A DNA stretch of 64,000 bases from positions 62,001 through 126,000 of the forward strand of contig NZ_BMDT01000005.1 of the NCBI RefSeq assembly GCF_014635985.1, in the 5' to 3' direction. A program made the translations under genes and the position numbers. The notes beneath the pieces were generated by a model that worked only from the letters and a program-made list of their open reading frames with translations, was not told where the DNA came from and ran no database searches. The stretch comes from Enterococcus alcedinis (GTDB taxonomy: Bacteria; Bacillota; Bacilli; Lactobacillales; Enterococcaceae). Shown here one piece after another: positions 18,582 through 27,034 of this stretch. Each line of letters starts with the position of its first letter. Position 1 is the stretch's first letter.

Positions 18582-18628
18582 CTTTTTTCTCTCCCATTTC
18601 TCGATGTATTTTAACTATCTTTATCATA

Positions 18629-18642
18629 CGCAACCGCTTGCA
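18629..18642 (-). promoter_or_regulatory. LacI-type operator in the glucan importer promoter
   Basis: TGCAAGCGGTTGCG (minus strand) is a near-palindrome around a central CG, directly before a likely -10 (TATGAT, minus strand). It resembles the sites at 25138 and 25258 upstream of the second importer. It also partly fits the cre consensus, so CcpA binding cannot be excluded. Confidence 0.6.
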
Positions 18643-18778
18643 TTTAAGAAATAGCACTTTTTCCGAATTTATATTAATTTCTCCTAATTAAAAAGCGTTT
18701 TCAATACTTATAGATGAAGCGATGCCAAATACATGGTATGATTATTTCAATACAATTTGTCGATTAGGAGTTTTGCTG

Positions 18779-20281
18779 ATGTACCATATTTTAATTGTTG
18801 ATGACCATGTTGATCAACGTGAATTTCTTCAATTTTTATTGAAGAACCATCCTGTTTCCTTTCAAATCACTGAATCTGTCAATGGTAAAGAAGCGCTCGC
18901 TCTTTGCTCAGAACAAGCTTTTGATTTCATTATTACAGATGTCAAAATGCCATTTTTGTCTGGTATTGAATTCGCTGAAGCTTTACGTCAAAAAGGCATT
19001 CAGATTCCCATTTTGTTTATTAGTGGTTACGATGATTTTAATTATGTCAAAAAAGCACTGACACTACAGGCGATTGACTACTTATTAAAACCAATTAATC
19101 CACAAGAATTCAACGAACAAATCGACTTGCTCATTCAACGTGTCGCTGTTGATAAAGAAAGACAGCAACATTTAATCGATATCAAACAACTGCAACAACA
19201 AAAAATGATTACGAATTTGCTCCATGGAATTTCTTGCGCACAGTTAAACATAAGTGAGCAAAAAATCGCTCAAGACGTTTTTGATCGAAGCACGTTTATC
19301 TTTTTAATCGAAAGTGAACCGGAGCAAATCACGAGTCTCATTCATTCTCTCAAAGACAATGATCCAAAACGCTTGCTCCATCATCGTGTGAGTTCTTCAC
19401 GAGTGGTTTTATTTTATTTCACACAAAATTTAGCGACTGCGCTTAAAAAAATTCAACTCGTTGAACAACACCTTACCTTACAAACGACGGGAAATTATAC
19501 GATTGAGCGCTCTAATTTACTAACATCACCCGATGAGCTATTTAGCGCCTATCAGCTCCTTGAAACACAACTGACCCATCGCTTTTATGAACAAGCGCCC
19601 AATCCAAGCTTAGCTTTACAGCTTCCGACAGCCAACCCAATCGAGGAGTTAGCGCTCATTAAAGAACTTAAGGACTTGTTGCGTCAATCGGATTTTCTCT
19701 TATTGAAAGAAAAGATTGATTCCTTACTTGAACTGTATCACCAAGCGGCCTATGAATCACCGATGCTCACGAAATTCTTTTTTGCTAATTTATTTAAGAC
19801 TATTCTTGAAGCCTCTAATTTTGTTTTGGAGACGAAACAAGTTCAACTCCAACAATTGTTACAAGTCAAAAAATTCTCTGACATTGCGCCTTTTCTGGAT
19901 AATTTATTGCAAAAATTAACCGATCGACAAGAAGTTATCAATGATGACGGCAACGATTACGTGCGAGAAGCAAAAAAATATATTTTAAATTATTATAATC
20001 AAGAACTGAATTTAGAAGCCATTGCTAGTACGATTAACATTTCTCCTAAGTACTTAAGTGATTTATTTATCCGCGAAGAAGGTATTGGAATTAGTAAATA
20101 CCTCAAACAAATTCGGATGGAAAAAGCACAAGATTTATTACAAAATAGCACCTTACGTGTCGGTGAAATTAGTGATCAAGTCGGATTTTCTAGTCACTCC
20201 TACTTTATTCGTAATTTCCGTGAACTGTTTCAAATGACTCCGGATGCCTATCGCAAGATGAATCGTCAGGTGAAAAAATGA
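18779..20281 (+). CDS. YesN-type response regulator (REC plus AraC HTH)
   Basis: A 500-residue regulator. The receiver domain starts with HILIVDDHVDQ and has the phospho-acceptor in FIITDVKMP (Asp about 54). A long middle section follows, and an AraC-type pair of HTH motifs closes the protein (LNLEAIASTINISPKYLSDLF and VGEISDQVGFSSHSYF, about 415-490). The ATG at 18779 is chosen because TAGGAG lies 9 nt upstream; a longer in-frame start at 18722 lacks such a site. The kinase gene overlaps its end by 4 nt. It is divergent from the glucan importer operon and is probably its activator. Confidence 0.92.
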   Translation: MYHILIVDDHVDQREFLQFLLKNHPVSFQITESVNGKEALALCSEQAFDFIITDVKMPFLSGIEFAEALRQKGIQIPILFISGYDDFNYVKKALTLQAIDYLLKPINPQEFNEQIDLLIQRVAVDKERQQHLIDIKQLQQQKMITNLLHGISCAQLNISEQKIAQDVFDRSTFIFLIESEPEQITSLIHSLKDNDPKRLLHHRVSSSRVVLFYFTQNLATALKKIQLVEQHLTLQTTGNYTIERSNLLTSPDELFSAYQLLETQLTHRFYEQAPNPSLALQLPTANPIEELALIKELKDLLRQSDFLLLKEKIDSLLELYHQAAYESPMLTKFFFANLFKTILEASNFVLETKQVQLQQLLQVKKFSDIAPFLDNLLQKLTDRQEVINDDGNDYVREAKKYILNYYNQELNLEAIASTINISPKYLSDLFIREEGIGISKYLKQIRMEKAQDLLQNSTLRVGEISDQVGFSSHSYFIRNFRELFQMTPDAYRKMNRQVKK

Positions 20282-21975
20282 TTCGGCGCTGGAAATACTT
20301 CTTTCAAAACTTGCAGTTAAAAAACAAAGTATTGTTGATTTTCTCTGTTGCGGGCATTTTCCCGCTTTTGTTATTAACGATTTTTAGTTTAGTCATTATT
20401 CAATACTTTACGCTGCAGACAGAAAGAAATAAAAATGAAGATAATTTACTTTCGGCTTATCAGCAACTCAATGCCACGCTTTCTTCTTATGAGGACGCTT
20501 TGGCTTTTCTCGTAAATAATGATCAATTGGATCGCGAACTTTCGTTAAAAGACCCGACAAACTACGATCAGTACAACTTATATATTTATACGATTGTGCC
20601 CTTATTTAATAGTATCACTGCCCTACAACCAGACATTCAAAACATCACCTTATATACGACACTTGATGTTTACAATCATGGGGAGTTTGTGCGAAAAATC
20701 GAGAAAGATGACATTACTCGTTTTTTTACGTTCGATAAGAAAACTTCGACTGAGTATTTTTACGATAAACCCAACGACCGTATGTATTTGTACAGCCAAC
20801 TTTTTTCACGAAATAGTAAGGAAAAACACGTCATTGTCTTTGATATTGATCCAAATACTTTATTCGGTAATATTAGTCCCATTTCTGAAGAATCTTATAC
20901 CCTAAGTATTCAAGATCGCTATGGTCGTGATTTGTTTTATCGTACGCAAAAACCAGACGATCGTTCTAATCAACTATTTCCAAAGTTATTAGCGGCTTTA
21001 TACCCAGGCGATGATCGTTATCAAAAAACACTCTCAAATGGTTGGGTCGTGCAATTCAGACGTCCTCTGGCGACCATGTATCACGGAACGTTATTACTGA
21101 TTTTATTCGCAACGAGCTTGTTACTCCTTTCCTTACTACTCGTTTTCGTGGCGATATGGAGCTTAAATAAAACCGTCGTTTCCCCGCTACAAACCTTATC
21201 AAAAGAGATGGGAACGATCGACGAACAAGATTTCTTAAAGCACCAACTGACTTACGAAGCAAAAGATGAAATTGGCCAACTCTATCATGAGTTTAACCAG
21301 ATGCTCTCAACGATTCATACACTGATTGATGATGTCTATCAAGGGGAAATCAACCAGAAGAAACATGAATTACGTGCGTTACAAGCGCAAATTAATCCTC
21401 ATTTTTTCTATAATTCTTTGTCACTCATTAACAATAAGGCCGTCATGATCGGGAACCAGGAGATTAGCGAGATGGCTCAATTACTCTCGACTTTTTATCG
21501 TTTGAGTTTAAACAATGGGAAAAATCGTTTAAGTGTCAAACAAGAATTGGATTTAACGATTGCTTATGCTCAAATCCAGCTAAAGATGCATCGAGATTCC
21601 TTCGATTTGGTTACGGAGATTGATGAGCAGATTTATTCTTACGAAATTATGAATTTGCTGATTCAACCTTTTGTCGAAAACGCCATTTTTCATGGGATTG
21701 ATCATATCGAAGATGAACGACGTGGGCGCTTACTACTCAAAGGCTATGCCACCGCTCATTCCATTTATATTGAAGTTTCCGACAACGGTGCTGGAATGGA
21801 TAGCGAGCAAATTGCAACGATATTAAAATCGCAGCAAGGAGAGCACTATGGGATTTATAACATTCAACAACGAATGGCACTTTATTATGGTACTCGAGGC
21901 TCGATCGCCTATCACTCCCAAATTGGGGTCGGCACAAAAGTGATCATTCGATTACCAAAAATTATGACAGAATAA
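20278..21975 (+). CDS. YesM-type sensor histidine kinase
   Basis: A 565-residue kinase with two membrane helices (about 20-45 and 270-295) around a 225-residue extracellular sensor region (dCache-like), then HAMP. The His_kinase domain has the phospho-acceptor in AQINPHFFYNSL (His about 375) and an ATPase domain with QPFVENAIFHG and DNGAGM. It presumably phosphorylates the adjacent regulator in response to an extracellular saccharide, possibly through the binding protein of the divergent operon (inference). Confidence 0.92.
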   Translation: MIRRWKYFFQNLQLKNKVLLIFSVAGIFPLLLLTIFSLVIIQYFTLQTERNKNEDNLLSAYQQLNATLSSYEDALAFLVNNDQLDRELSLKDPTNYDQYNLYIYTIVPLFNSITALQPDIQNITLYTTLDVYNHGEFVRKIEKDDITRFFTFDKKTSTEYFYDKPNDRMYLYSQLFSRNSKEKHVIVFDIDPNTLFGNISPISEESYTLSIQDRYGRDLFYRTQKPDDRSNQLFPKLLAALYPGDDRYQKTLSNGWVVQFRRPLATMYHGTLLLILFATSLLLLSLLLVFVAIWSLNKTVVSPLQTLSKEMGTIDEQDFLKHQLTYEAKDEIGQLYHEFNQMLSTIHTLIDDVYQGEINQKKHELRALQAQINPHFFYNSLSLINNKAVMIGNQEISEMAQLLSTFYRLSLNNGKNRLSVKQELDLTIAYAQIQLKMHRDSFDLVTEIDEQIYSYEIMNLLIQPFVENAIFHGIDHIEDERRGRLLLKGYATAHSIYIEVSDNGAGMDSEQIATILKSQQGEHYGIYNIQQRMALYYGTRGSIAYHSQIGVGTKVIIRLPKIMTE

Positions 21976-21990
21976 CAAAAGAGGAAAACG

Positions 21991-22033
21991 AAAAAGCATC
22001 CCTTCACCATTTAAATTGAAGGAATGCTTTTTT
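21991..22033. terminator. Bidirectional terminator between convergent operons
   Basis: A stem of about 15 bp (21991-22006 with 22017-22031, one bulge) has an A run on the left and a T run on the right. It serves the plus-strand kinase gene and the minus-strand permease gene, whose stop begins at 22033. Confidence 0.85.
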
Positions 22034-22851
22034 TATTTGACTGCACCATCAGAAACACCTTTGATGATTTGTTTTTGCATGAAGAAATAGAAAATAATAA
22101 CAGGTAATATTGCGATGACTAATCCAGCTAAAGCTAAATGCCATTGTTTCGTATATTGCCCAAAGAAAAAGAACATTTTAAGTGGAATTGTTTGCGTTGT
22201 TGGTGAATTAATGACAAGTGATGGCAGTAAGTAGTCATTCCAGATCCACATTGTATTTAGTACCGCTACTGTCACCGTTGTTGGTTTTAACATCGGGAAT
22301 ATCACTTTCCAGAATAAATGCCAACGACTCGCACCATCAATAATCGCCGCTTCATCTAAAGCACGAGGGATCGATTTCATCGCCCCATGATATAAGAAAA
22401 TCGACATGCTACCACCAAACCCTAGATACATAAAGACAATCCCGATTTGATTGAGCATTTGCGCTTTTCCAAAAACCGTAATTAATGGAATCATGACCGA
22501 TTGGAAAGGAACAAGCATTGCCGCAACAAAGACCATAAAGATAACAATACTTAACTTCGATTTTACTCGTTCAAGCGCATAAGCTGCCATTGCTGAAAAA
22601 ATAATGATAATCACAACCGAACTCACCGTAATAATTAACGAATTCATTAATGTCTTAAGAAAATCAAGTTGTGTAAAAGCTTCTGGATAGTTTTCGAACG
22701 TGAAATTTTCTGGAATATTTAATGGATTCGTAAAAATTTCTTGTTTCGTCTTAAAAGAGTTGGTCAGCATTAAGTAAAAAGGTATTAGCCAAACTAAGCC
22801 TAATCCCAACCCGATAAATGCTTTTCCTAGTTGTTTTGACCCTTGCTTCAT
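22033..22851 (-). CDS. Sugar ABC permease, MalG/LacG type
   Basis: A 272-residue permease with six helices and the EAA loop DEAAIIDGASRWHLFWKVIF (about 165-184). NTMWIWNDYLLPSLVI is typical of the MalG/MsmG branch (CUT1 family). Its start codon overlaps the MalF-type gene's stop by 1 nt. The sugar cannot be read from sequence; shared operator type and location suggest an alpha-glucoside. Confidence 0.9.
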   Translation of the reverse strand: MKQGSKQLGKAFIGLGLGLVWLIPFYLMLTNSFKTKQEIFTNPLNIPENFTFENYPEAFTQLDFLKTLMNSLIITVSSVVIIIIFSAMAAYALERVKSKLSIVIFMVFVAAMLVPFQSVMIPLITVFGKAQMLNQIGIVFMYLGFGGSMSIFLYHGAMKSIPRALDEAAIIDGASRWHLFWKVIFPMLKPTTVTVAVLNTMWIWNDYLLPSLVINSPTTQTIPLKMFFFFGQYTKQWHLALAGLVIAILPVIIFYFFMQKQIIKGVSDGAVK

Positions 22852-23714
22852 TATGCTTCAACCTCTTTTCTTTTTGTAACGTAAACTTGAGTTAAAGAAA
22901 TAATAGCAACACATAAGAAGAATATAACTGCTTTTCCTTGAGCGTAACCCATTTTATTTTCCACAAATGCGGTATTGTAAATATTCATTGCCACCATTTG
23001 TGTTGATTTATACGGGCCACCATTAGTTAAAGATAAGTTTTGATCGTACAATTTAAATGCATTCGATAATGTCATAAATAAACTAACCGTAAAACCTGGC
23101 ATAATCAATGGGAATTTTACAAACCAAAATTTTTGAAAATCAGAGGCGCCATCTAAATCAGAGGCTTCAAGTAATGATTCATCTACACCTTGTAAATAGG
23201 AGATATAAATGACCATCACATAACCGGACATTTGCCAACACATCACAATAACCATTGCCCAGAACCCTGTTTCCGTTGTCGACAGCCATGTTTTTAATCC
23301 TGGAGAATTAAAAATCTCACTTAACGCAGAAAAAGCATTGATGAAAATAAATTGCCAAATAAATCCTAAGATTAAGCCACCAATTAAGTTCGGCATAAAG
23401 AAAATCGTACGTAATAAGTTTGCGCCCTTAAATTTATTGGTGACTAAAAGTGCAAGACTCAGTCCAATTAAATTAATCAAAATAATTGTGACCGCTGAAA
23501 ATTTTACGGTAAACCAAATCGCTGTCCAAAATTCTGAATCCTTCATTAACTTAACATAATTGCTCATACCTATGAATGTTTCTTTTGAAACGCCATTCCA
23601 ATCAGTAAATGAATAGTAAATTCCATAAAAAAATGGGATCACTACGACTAATAGTAAAGCAATAACTACTGGTGCGGAAAACAAATAAAACCATGTTTTC
23701 TTTTGATGCGTCAT
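22851..23714 (-). CDS. Sugar ABC permease, MalF/LacF type
   Basis: A 287-residue CUT1 permease with six helices. The N-terminal PFFYGIYYSFTDWNG and the EAA loop LLEASDLDGASDFQKFWFVK (about 178-197) are typical of MalF/MsmF/LacF. It partners the following MalG-type permease. A UUCG-capped stem-loop separates it from the binding-protein gene upstream. Confidence 0.9.
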   Translation of the reverse strand: MTHQKKTWFYLFSAPVVIALLLVVVIPFFYGIYYSFTDWNGVSKETFIGMSNYVKLMKDSEFWTAIWFTVKFSAVTIILINLIGLSLALLVTNKFKGANLLRTIFFMPNLIGGLILGFIWQFIFINAFSALSEIFNSPGLKTWLSTTETGFWAMVIVMCWQMSGYVMVIYISYLQGVDESLLEASDLDGASDFQKFWFVKFPLIMPGFTVSLFMTLSNAFKLYDQNLSLTNGGPYKSTQMVAMNIYNTAFVENKMGYAQGKAVIFFLCVAIISLTQVYVTKRKEVEA

Positions 23715-23745
23715 CCAAATCCCTCCTTACTTATTCTAATGAATA

Positions 23746-23779
23746 GAAGTAAGAGAAAGCCGAAGCTCTCTCTTACTTC
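23746..23779 (-). other. Intercistronic stem-loop after the second binding-protein gene
   Basis: A 15-bp stem (23746-23760 with 23765-23779, one mismatch) is closed by a TTCG tetraloop on the minus strand. No T run follows, so it looks like an mRNA-stabilising hairpin rather than a terminator. Confidence 0.75.
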
Positions 23780-23787
23780 CGCAGGTG

Positions 23788-25104
23788 TTATTCTCTTTCT
23801 TCTGCCCACTTATCTTTTGCAGATTGAATCGCTTCTTCCCATGTTGCTTCTTTTGCTACATATTTTTGGATTTCAGCGCCTAATGTTTGCTCTCCCCAAC
23901 CTGCTGGATATCCCATGAAGACCCAACCAGTTGTATTTCCTTCTGTATAGTAGGTATAGACATCTTTTGAAAGAGGATCAGAAATTTTCTCTGTATCATA
24001 ACCTTTATAAGCCGGTACAAATTTAAATTCTTCTAAAACAATTTGTTTTCCTTCATCTGACGTATATAAGTAATCTAGGAAATCTTTTGAAGCTTGAATT
24101 TCCGCTTCTGAACCATTCGGATTCACACCCCAATACATCGGAACACCGACTGGAATCGTGCCTTCTGTTACCCCATCAATTGGAATCGGTAAGATACCAA
24201 TATTTTCAGCTAATTCTGGATTCACATCGGCAATTGTTGGATAAACCCAGTTTCCTTGTTGGGTCATTGCGACTTTTCCATTTGAGAAAAGTTGCTCAAT
24301 TTGTTGTGAATAATCTAAACTATTCGTTGGTTGAACAGAATAATCATTACTAATGTCGATATATTTTTTGAATTGCTCGCTGTATTTAAATTCAACTGTT
24401 TTTGAGTCAAAAGCTTTCATTACGTCATTATCAAACTCAGCATTCAAAAAGGCGTTTCCTGAGTGAAGACCTGTAATCCAAAGTTCTTTTGCTGCTAAAG
24501 CAAATGGCGCATCTAAACCTAACTCTTCTTTTTTACTGTCTAATGTTTTTGCTGCATTTTCTAAATCCGTTAATGTTTTAATCGTGGATGCATCAATGCC
24601 TGCTTTTTCAAAAATTTCTTTATTATAAATAACGCCATAGCCTTCGATGTTATAAGGCAATCCTAATACTTTACCATCTTTCGTCGCACCTGTTAGTGTT
24701 CCTTCTAATGCCTCACCTGCAGCTTTTGTATCACTTAAATCGGTTAAATTCTCTAACCACATGTTCACATCTTCTGGTCCACCTATATTATAAATATCAG
24801 GTTCATTACCAGATGAAAATTTTGATTTAAGAGCTGCTCCATAATCCGAACCACCACCAACCGTTTCAATATTGATTTTAACCCCTTCATTGGCTGCTTC
24901 GTATTTCTTTGCTAATGCTTCAAACTGATCTTTAAACTCAACTTTAAATTGGAAAATATCGATTTCAACCGCTTCAGCTTCTGAACCGCTCCCCGATGTT
25001 TTGTCACCGCCCTGATCCGCTGCATTTCCACATGCGGCCAAAGTTAGTAATAGTCCTGCTGCCAAAAGTCCAGTTCCCCATTTTTTCATTCGTTTATGTC
25101 TCAT
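23788..25104 (-). CDS. Sugar-binding lipoprotein (CUT1 family)
   Basis: A 438-residue extracellular binding protein with signal peptide and lipobox LLLTLAACGNAAD (Cys about 26). GLPYNIEGYGVIYNKEIFEKAG and AMTQQGNWVYPTI are typical of family-1 bacterial sugar-binding proteins. It is the first gene of the operon with MalF- and MalG-type permeases and has normal family length. An AAGGGGGC ribosome site lies 7 nt before the start. Its promoter carries a LacI-type operator and a cre site, so sugar induction and catabolite repression are expected. No ATPase is encoded nearby. Confidence 0.9.
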   Translation of the reverse strand: MRHKRMKKWGTGLLAAGLLLTLAACGNAADQGGDKTSGSGSEAEAVEIDIFQFKVEFKDQFEALAKKYEAANEGVKINIETVGGGSDYGAALKSKFSSGNEPDIYNIGGPEDVNMWLENLTDLSDTKAAGEALEGTLTGATKDGKVLGLPYNIEGYGVIYNKEIFEKAGIDASTIKTLTDLENAAKTLDSKKEELGLDAPFALAAKELWITGLHSGNAFLNAEFDNDVMKAFDSKTVEFKYSEQFKKYIDISNDYSVQPTNSLDYSQQIEQLFSNGKVAMTQQGNWVYPTIADVNPELAENIGILPIPIDGVTEGTIPVGVPMYWGVNPNGSEAEIQASKDFLDYLYTSDEGKQIVLEEFKFVPAYKGYDTEKISDPLSKDVYTYYTEGNTTGWVFMGYPAGWGEQTLGAEIQKYVAKEATWEEAIQSAKDKWAEERE

Positions 25105-25137
25105 TTTAAAGCCCCCTTTTCTTTTATAAGTTCATTA

Positions 25138-25151
25138 TGCAACCGATTGCA
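25138..25151 (-). promoter_or_regulatory. LacI-type operator in the second importer promoter
   Basis: TGCAATCGGTTGCA (minus strand), a near-perfect palindrome, lies in the spacer between a likely -35 (TTGCTT) and -10 (CATAAT). The position suits a repressor. Confidence 0.65.
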
Positions 25152-25157
25152 GTAAAA

Positions 25158-25171
25158 AGCAAGCGTTTTCA
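25158..25171 (+). promoter_or_regulatory. cre site (CcpA)
   Basis: AGCAAGCGTTTTCA matches 13 of 14 positions of the cre consensus TGNAARCGNWWWCA. It overlaps the -35 region of the binding-protein promoter. Confidence 0.6.
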
Positions 25172-25256
25172 TCATTTTTGTATTTTTTATTATTCAGACA
25201 ATTAGACAGCACTTATAAAAGAACACGAACTAAAGAATTTTTACCTATCTATTTTT

Positions 25257-25271
25257 ACGCAACCGATTCCA
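25257..25271 (-). promoter_or_regulatory. Second LacI-type operator upstream
   Basis: ACGCAACCGATTCCA (plus strand) shares the CAACCGATT core with the site at 25138, about 120 bp downstream in transcription. Two sites at this distance could allow looping. Confidence 0.45.
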
Positions 25272-25286
25272 TTAATGGTGAAAAAT

Positions 25287-25331
25287 AGCGCCAACTCAAA
25301 GGTTTGGCCTTTTGAGTTGACGCTATTTCAT
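25287..25331 (-). terminator. Terminator of the sigma factor / membrane protein operon
   Basis: A long hairpin pairs ATAGCGCCAACTCAAAAGG-like arms (about 25287-25304 with 25310-25328). It lies just beyond the stop codon at 25347. The T run is short, so efficiency is uncertain. Confidence 0.6.
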
Positions 25332-25346
25332 TCAAACAGTACTTTA

Positions 25347-26246
25347 TTAAATAAACAACCGAAAGATTAGACCTAGGGATTGAACGCACCCGAGAAAATT
25401 ATTCGAGAGACTTGCTCCTCCAGGTATTTTGGGTGCATGAGGTATTTCCGGTAAATTATCCAAGTCTGGCATTCGAATCGTTTCTGGGAAAAAGTAGATT
25501 TTCACTATCATATACACGAAGTATAAAAAGAGCGAACCAAAAAATAGCCACGACAGAATCGTAAAGGTGCGTATCGAGAAATTAATATTACTGAACATAT
25601 AATCCATAAATGAATTTCTTGTCACTTTATTACTTAGTTCAATAGCTTTTAAAGCTGGTATTTGTTCACGTAAGGCTAAGAATTTTTGACCATCTGTATC
25701 CGTTAGGGTTTCGGTAAAGACATGATCACCTGCTTGAAAATCAAGCGTGTAGTGAGTGATTGTCTCTTTCTTAAAACCTTTATTTGACTGCCATTCTCGG
25801 TAGCTTGTTTGACTTTTTTTAAATTTAATTTTAGCAATTGATTCATAATCATAGGCATTAAACAACTTTTCCTCAATGAACTCTAAAACGACCATAAAAT
25901 AGATTTTTTTGTTTGTAAAAACGAGTAAACGATTACCTCTTAATTCATGGAATGTCTCTAGGTAATCTCGTCCTCTCGGTGTTTTCACATGCATCATTCC
26001 TGCAATTCCGACTGTTGCGGCAGTTGAATTTTCTTGATTCGTAAACGGGAGATAGCCGATGATTTCTTCTTCTGGAGCAAAATATTCTTGCAATTCTTCC
26101 ATGACTTCTTGCAAGATGACATACATTTTTGTACGTAAAAACAATTGTTTTTTCTCACTTATTGTTAAGTCTTGTTGCACGGGCTGTTGATCGGATGGTG
26201 TTTCTAAATCGGAGACGCTTCTTTTAAAGATATTTCGAATAGTCAT
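25347..26246 (-). CDS. Membrane protein encoded with an ECF sigma factor (possible anti-sigma)
   Basis: A 299-residue protein of unknown function. Residues 1-210 are soluble; a PH-like region (LLVFTNKKIYFMVVLEF ... YESIAKIKFKK, about 110-170) resembles YcxB/bPH domains. One strong membrane helix (about 230-252, ILSWLFFGSLFLYFVYMIV) follows. The tail of about 45 residues is proline-rich and then hydrophobic. The gene overlaps the sigma-factor gene by 4 nt, the usual arrangement for anti-sigma factors, but no ZAS motif is present. Anti-sigma function is therefore an inference from gene order. Confidence 0.7.
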   Translation of the reverse strand: MTIRNIFKRSVSDLETPSDQQPVQQDLTISEKKQLFLRTKMYVILQEVMEELQEYFAPEEEIIGYLPFTNQENSTAATVGIAGMMHVKTPRGRDYLETFHELRGNRLLVFTNKKIYFMVVLEFIEEKLFNAYDYESIAKIKFKKSQTSYREWQSNKGFKKETITHYTLDFQAGDHVFTETLTDTDGQKFLALREQIPALKAIELSNKVTRNSFMDYMFSNINFSIRTFTILSWLFFGSLFLYFVYMIVKIYFFPETIRMPDLDNLPEIPHAPKIPGGASLSNNFLGCVQSLGLIFRLFI

Positions 26247-26791
26247 TTTCTCTCGACTCCTTTCAATAACTGTTCTTTCAATTTCTTTTTACCTCGGGAT
26301 AGTCGATTATAAATAATGTCGGTCGATAAATTTAAGTTTTCAGCAATTTCTTTTGGGGCATCATTGTAATAGTAGTAGCTAAGAAAAATCAGTTGATCTT
26401 CTTCGGATAATTGATCGATTAAGCTCATAAATCCTTCTTGTTCAAAAAGGACGGTTTCTTGCGCTACGAGTTCAGCTTGTTTTTCTTCTAATGGAACCAA
26501 TTGTTGCTGTTTAATATTTTTCTTCTTATAATCAAGGGCGGTTCGTTTCGCGATTGTGCTTGTCCAAGTGCTAAAAGCAGCTTTTGTCTCATCGTATCGG
26601 GAAATATTTTTCCATATTTTATAAAAACTTTCGTTCGCGACGTCGTCCACAAGTGATTTGTCTTCTGGACGATTTAGTATTTGGTGTATGGCAGACAGGA
26701 TATTAAAACTAAAATGCTCAATTAATAACTCAAGTCCGGTAAAATCTTTGGCTGTTAACCGTTCAATAATCACTTTTACGTTCGCTTCCAT
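26243..26791 (-). CDS. ECF-type RNA polymerase sigma factor
   Basis: A 182-residue sigma-70-family protein with region 2 (about 12-90, DDVANESFYKIWKNISRYDE and FSTWTSTIAKRTALDYKKK) and region 4 (about 125-178, LSEEDQLIFLSYYYYNDAPKEIAENL, HTH IIYNRLSRGKKKLKEQL). Regions 1 and 3 are absent, as in ECF factors. It is translationally coupled to the membrane protein downstream. The signal is unknown. A GAAGGAGG ribosome site supports the start. Confidence 0.88.
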   Translation of the reverse strand: MEANVKVIIERLTAKDFTGLELLIEHFSFNILSAIHQILNRPEDKSLVDDVANESFYKIWKNISRYDETKAAFSTWTSTIAKRTALDYKKKNIKQQQLVPLEEKQAELVAQETVLFEQEGFMSLIDQLSEEDQLIFLSYYYYNDAPKEIAENLNLSTDIIYNRLSRGKKKLKEQLLKGVERK

Positions 26792-26954
26792 CTCACTGCC
26801 TCCTTCTAATACTATATACGATTGATTTTAGCAAACTCTATCATAAAAGACATTTTTTATTTGTGAGAAATCGAGTCCTTTAAGTGACCGCTAAGAAGCT
26901 TGTTAACTTCCTTGTCGTTTGTTCAAAAAACACATAGACTTCTTCACACCAAAG

Positions 26955-27000
26955 AAAAAGCGATAGAATAGCTGTCACATCAGCTTTTCTATCGCTTTTT
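26955..27000 (-). terminator. Terminator of the glcD-like gene
   Basis: A stem of about 14 bp (26955-26968 with 26987-27000) is extended by an inner AGCTG/CAGCT helix. A T run follows on the minus strand at 26955-26959. Confidence 0.85.
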
Positions 27001-27034
27001 AATTTCATGTTCAAACACCTAAACGAAGCCGATT

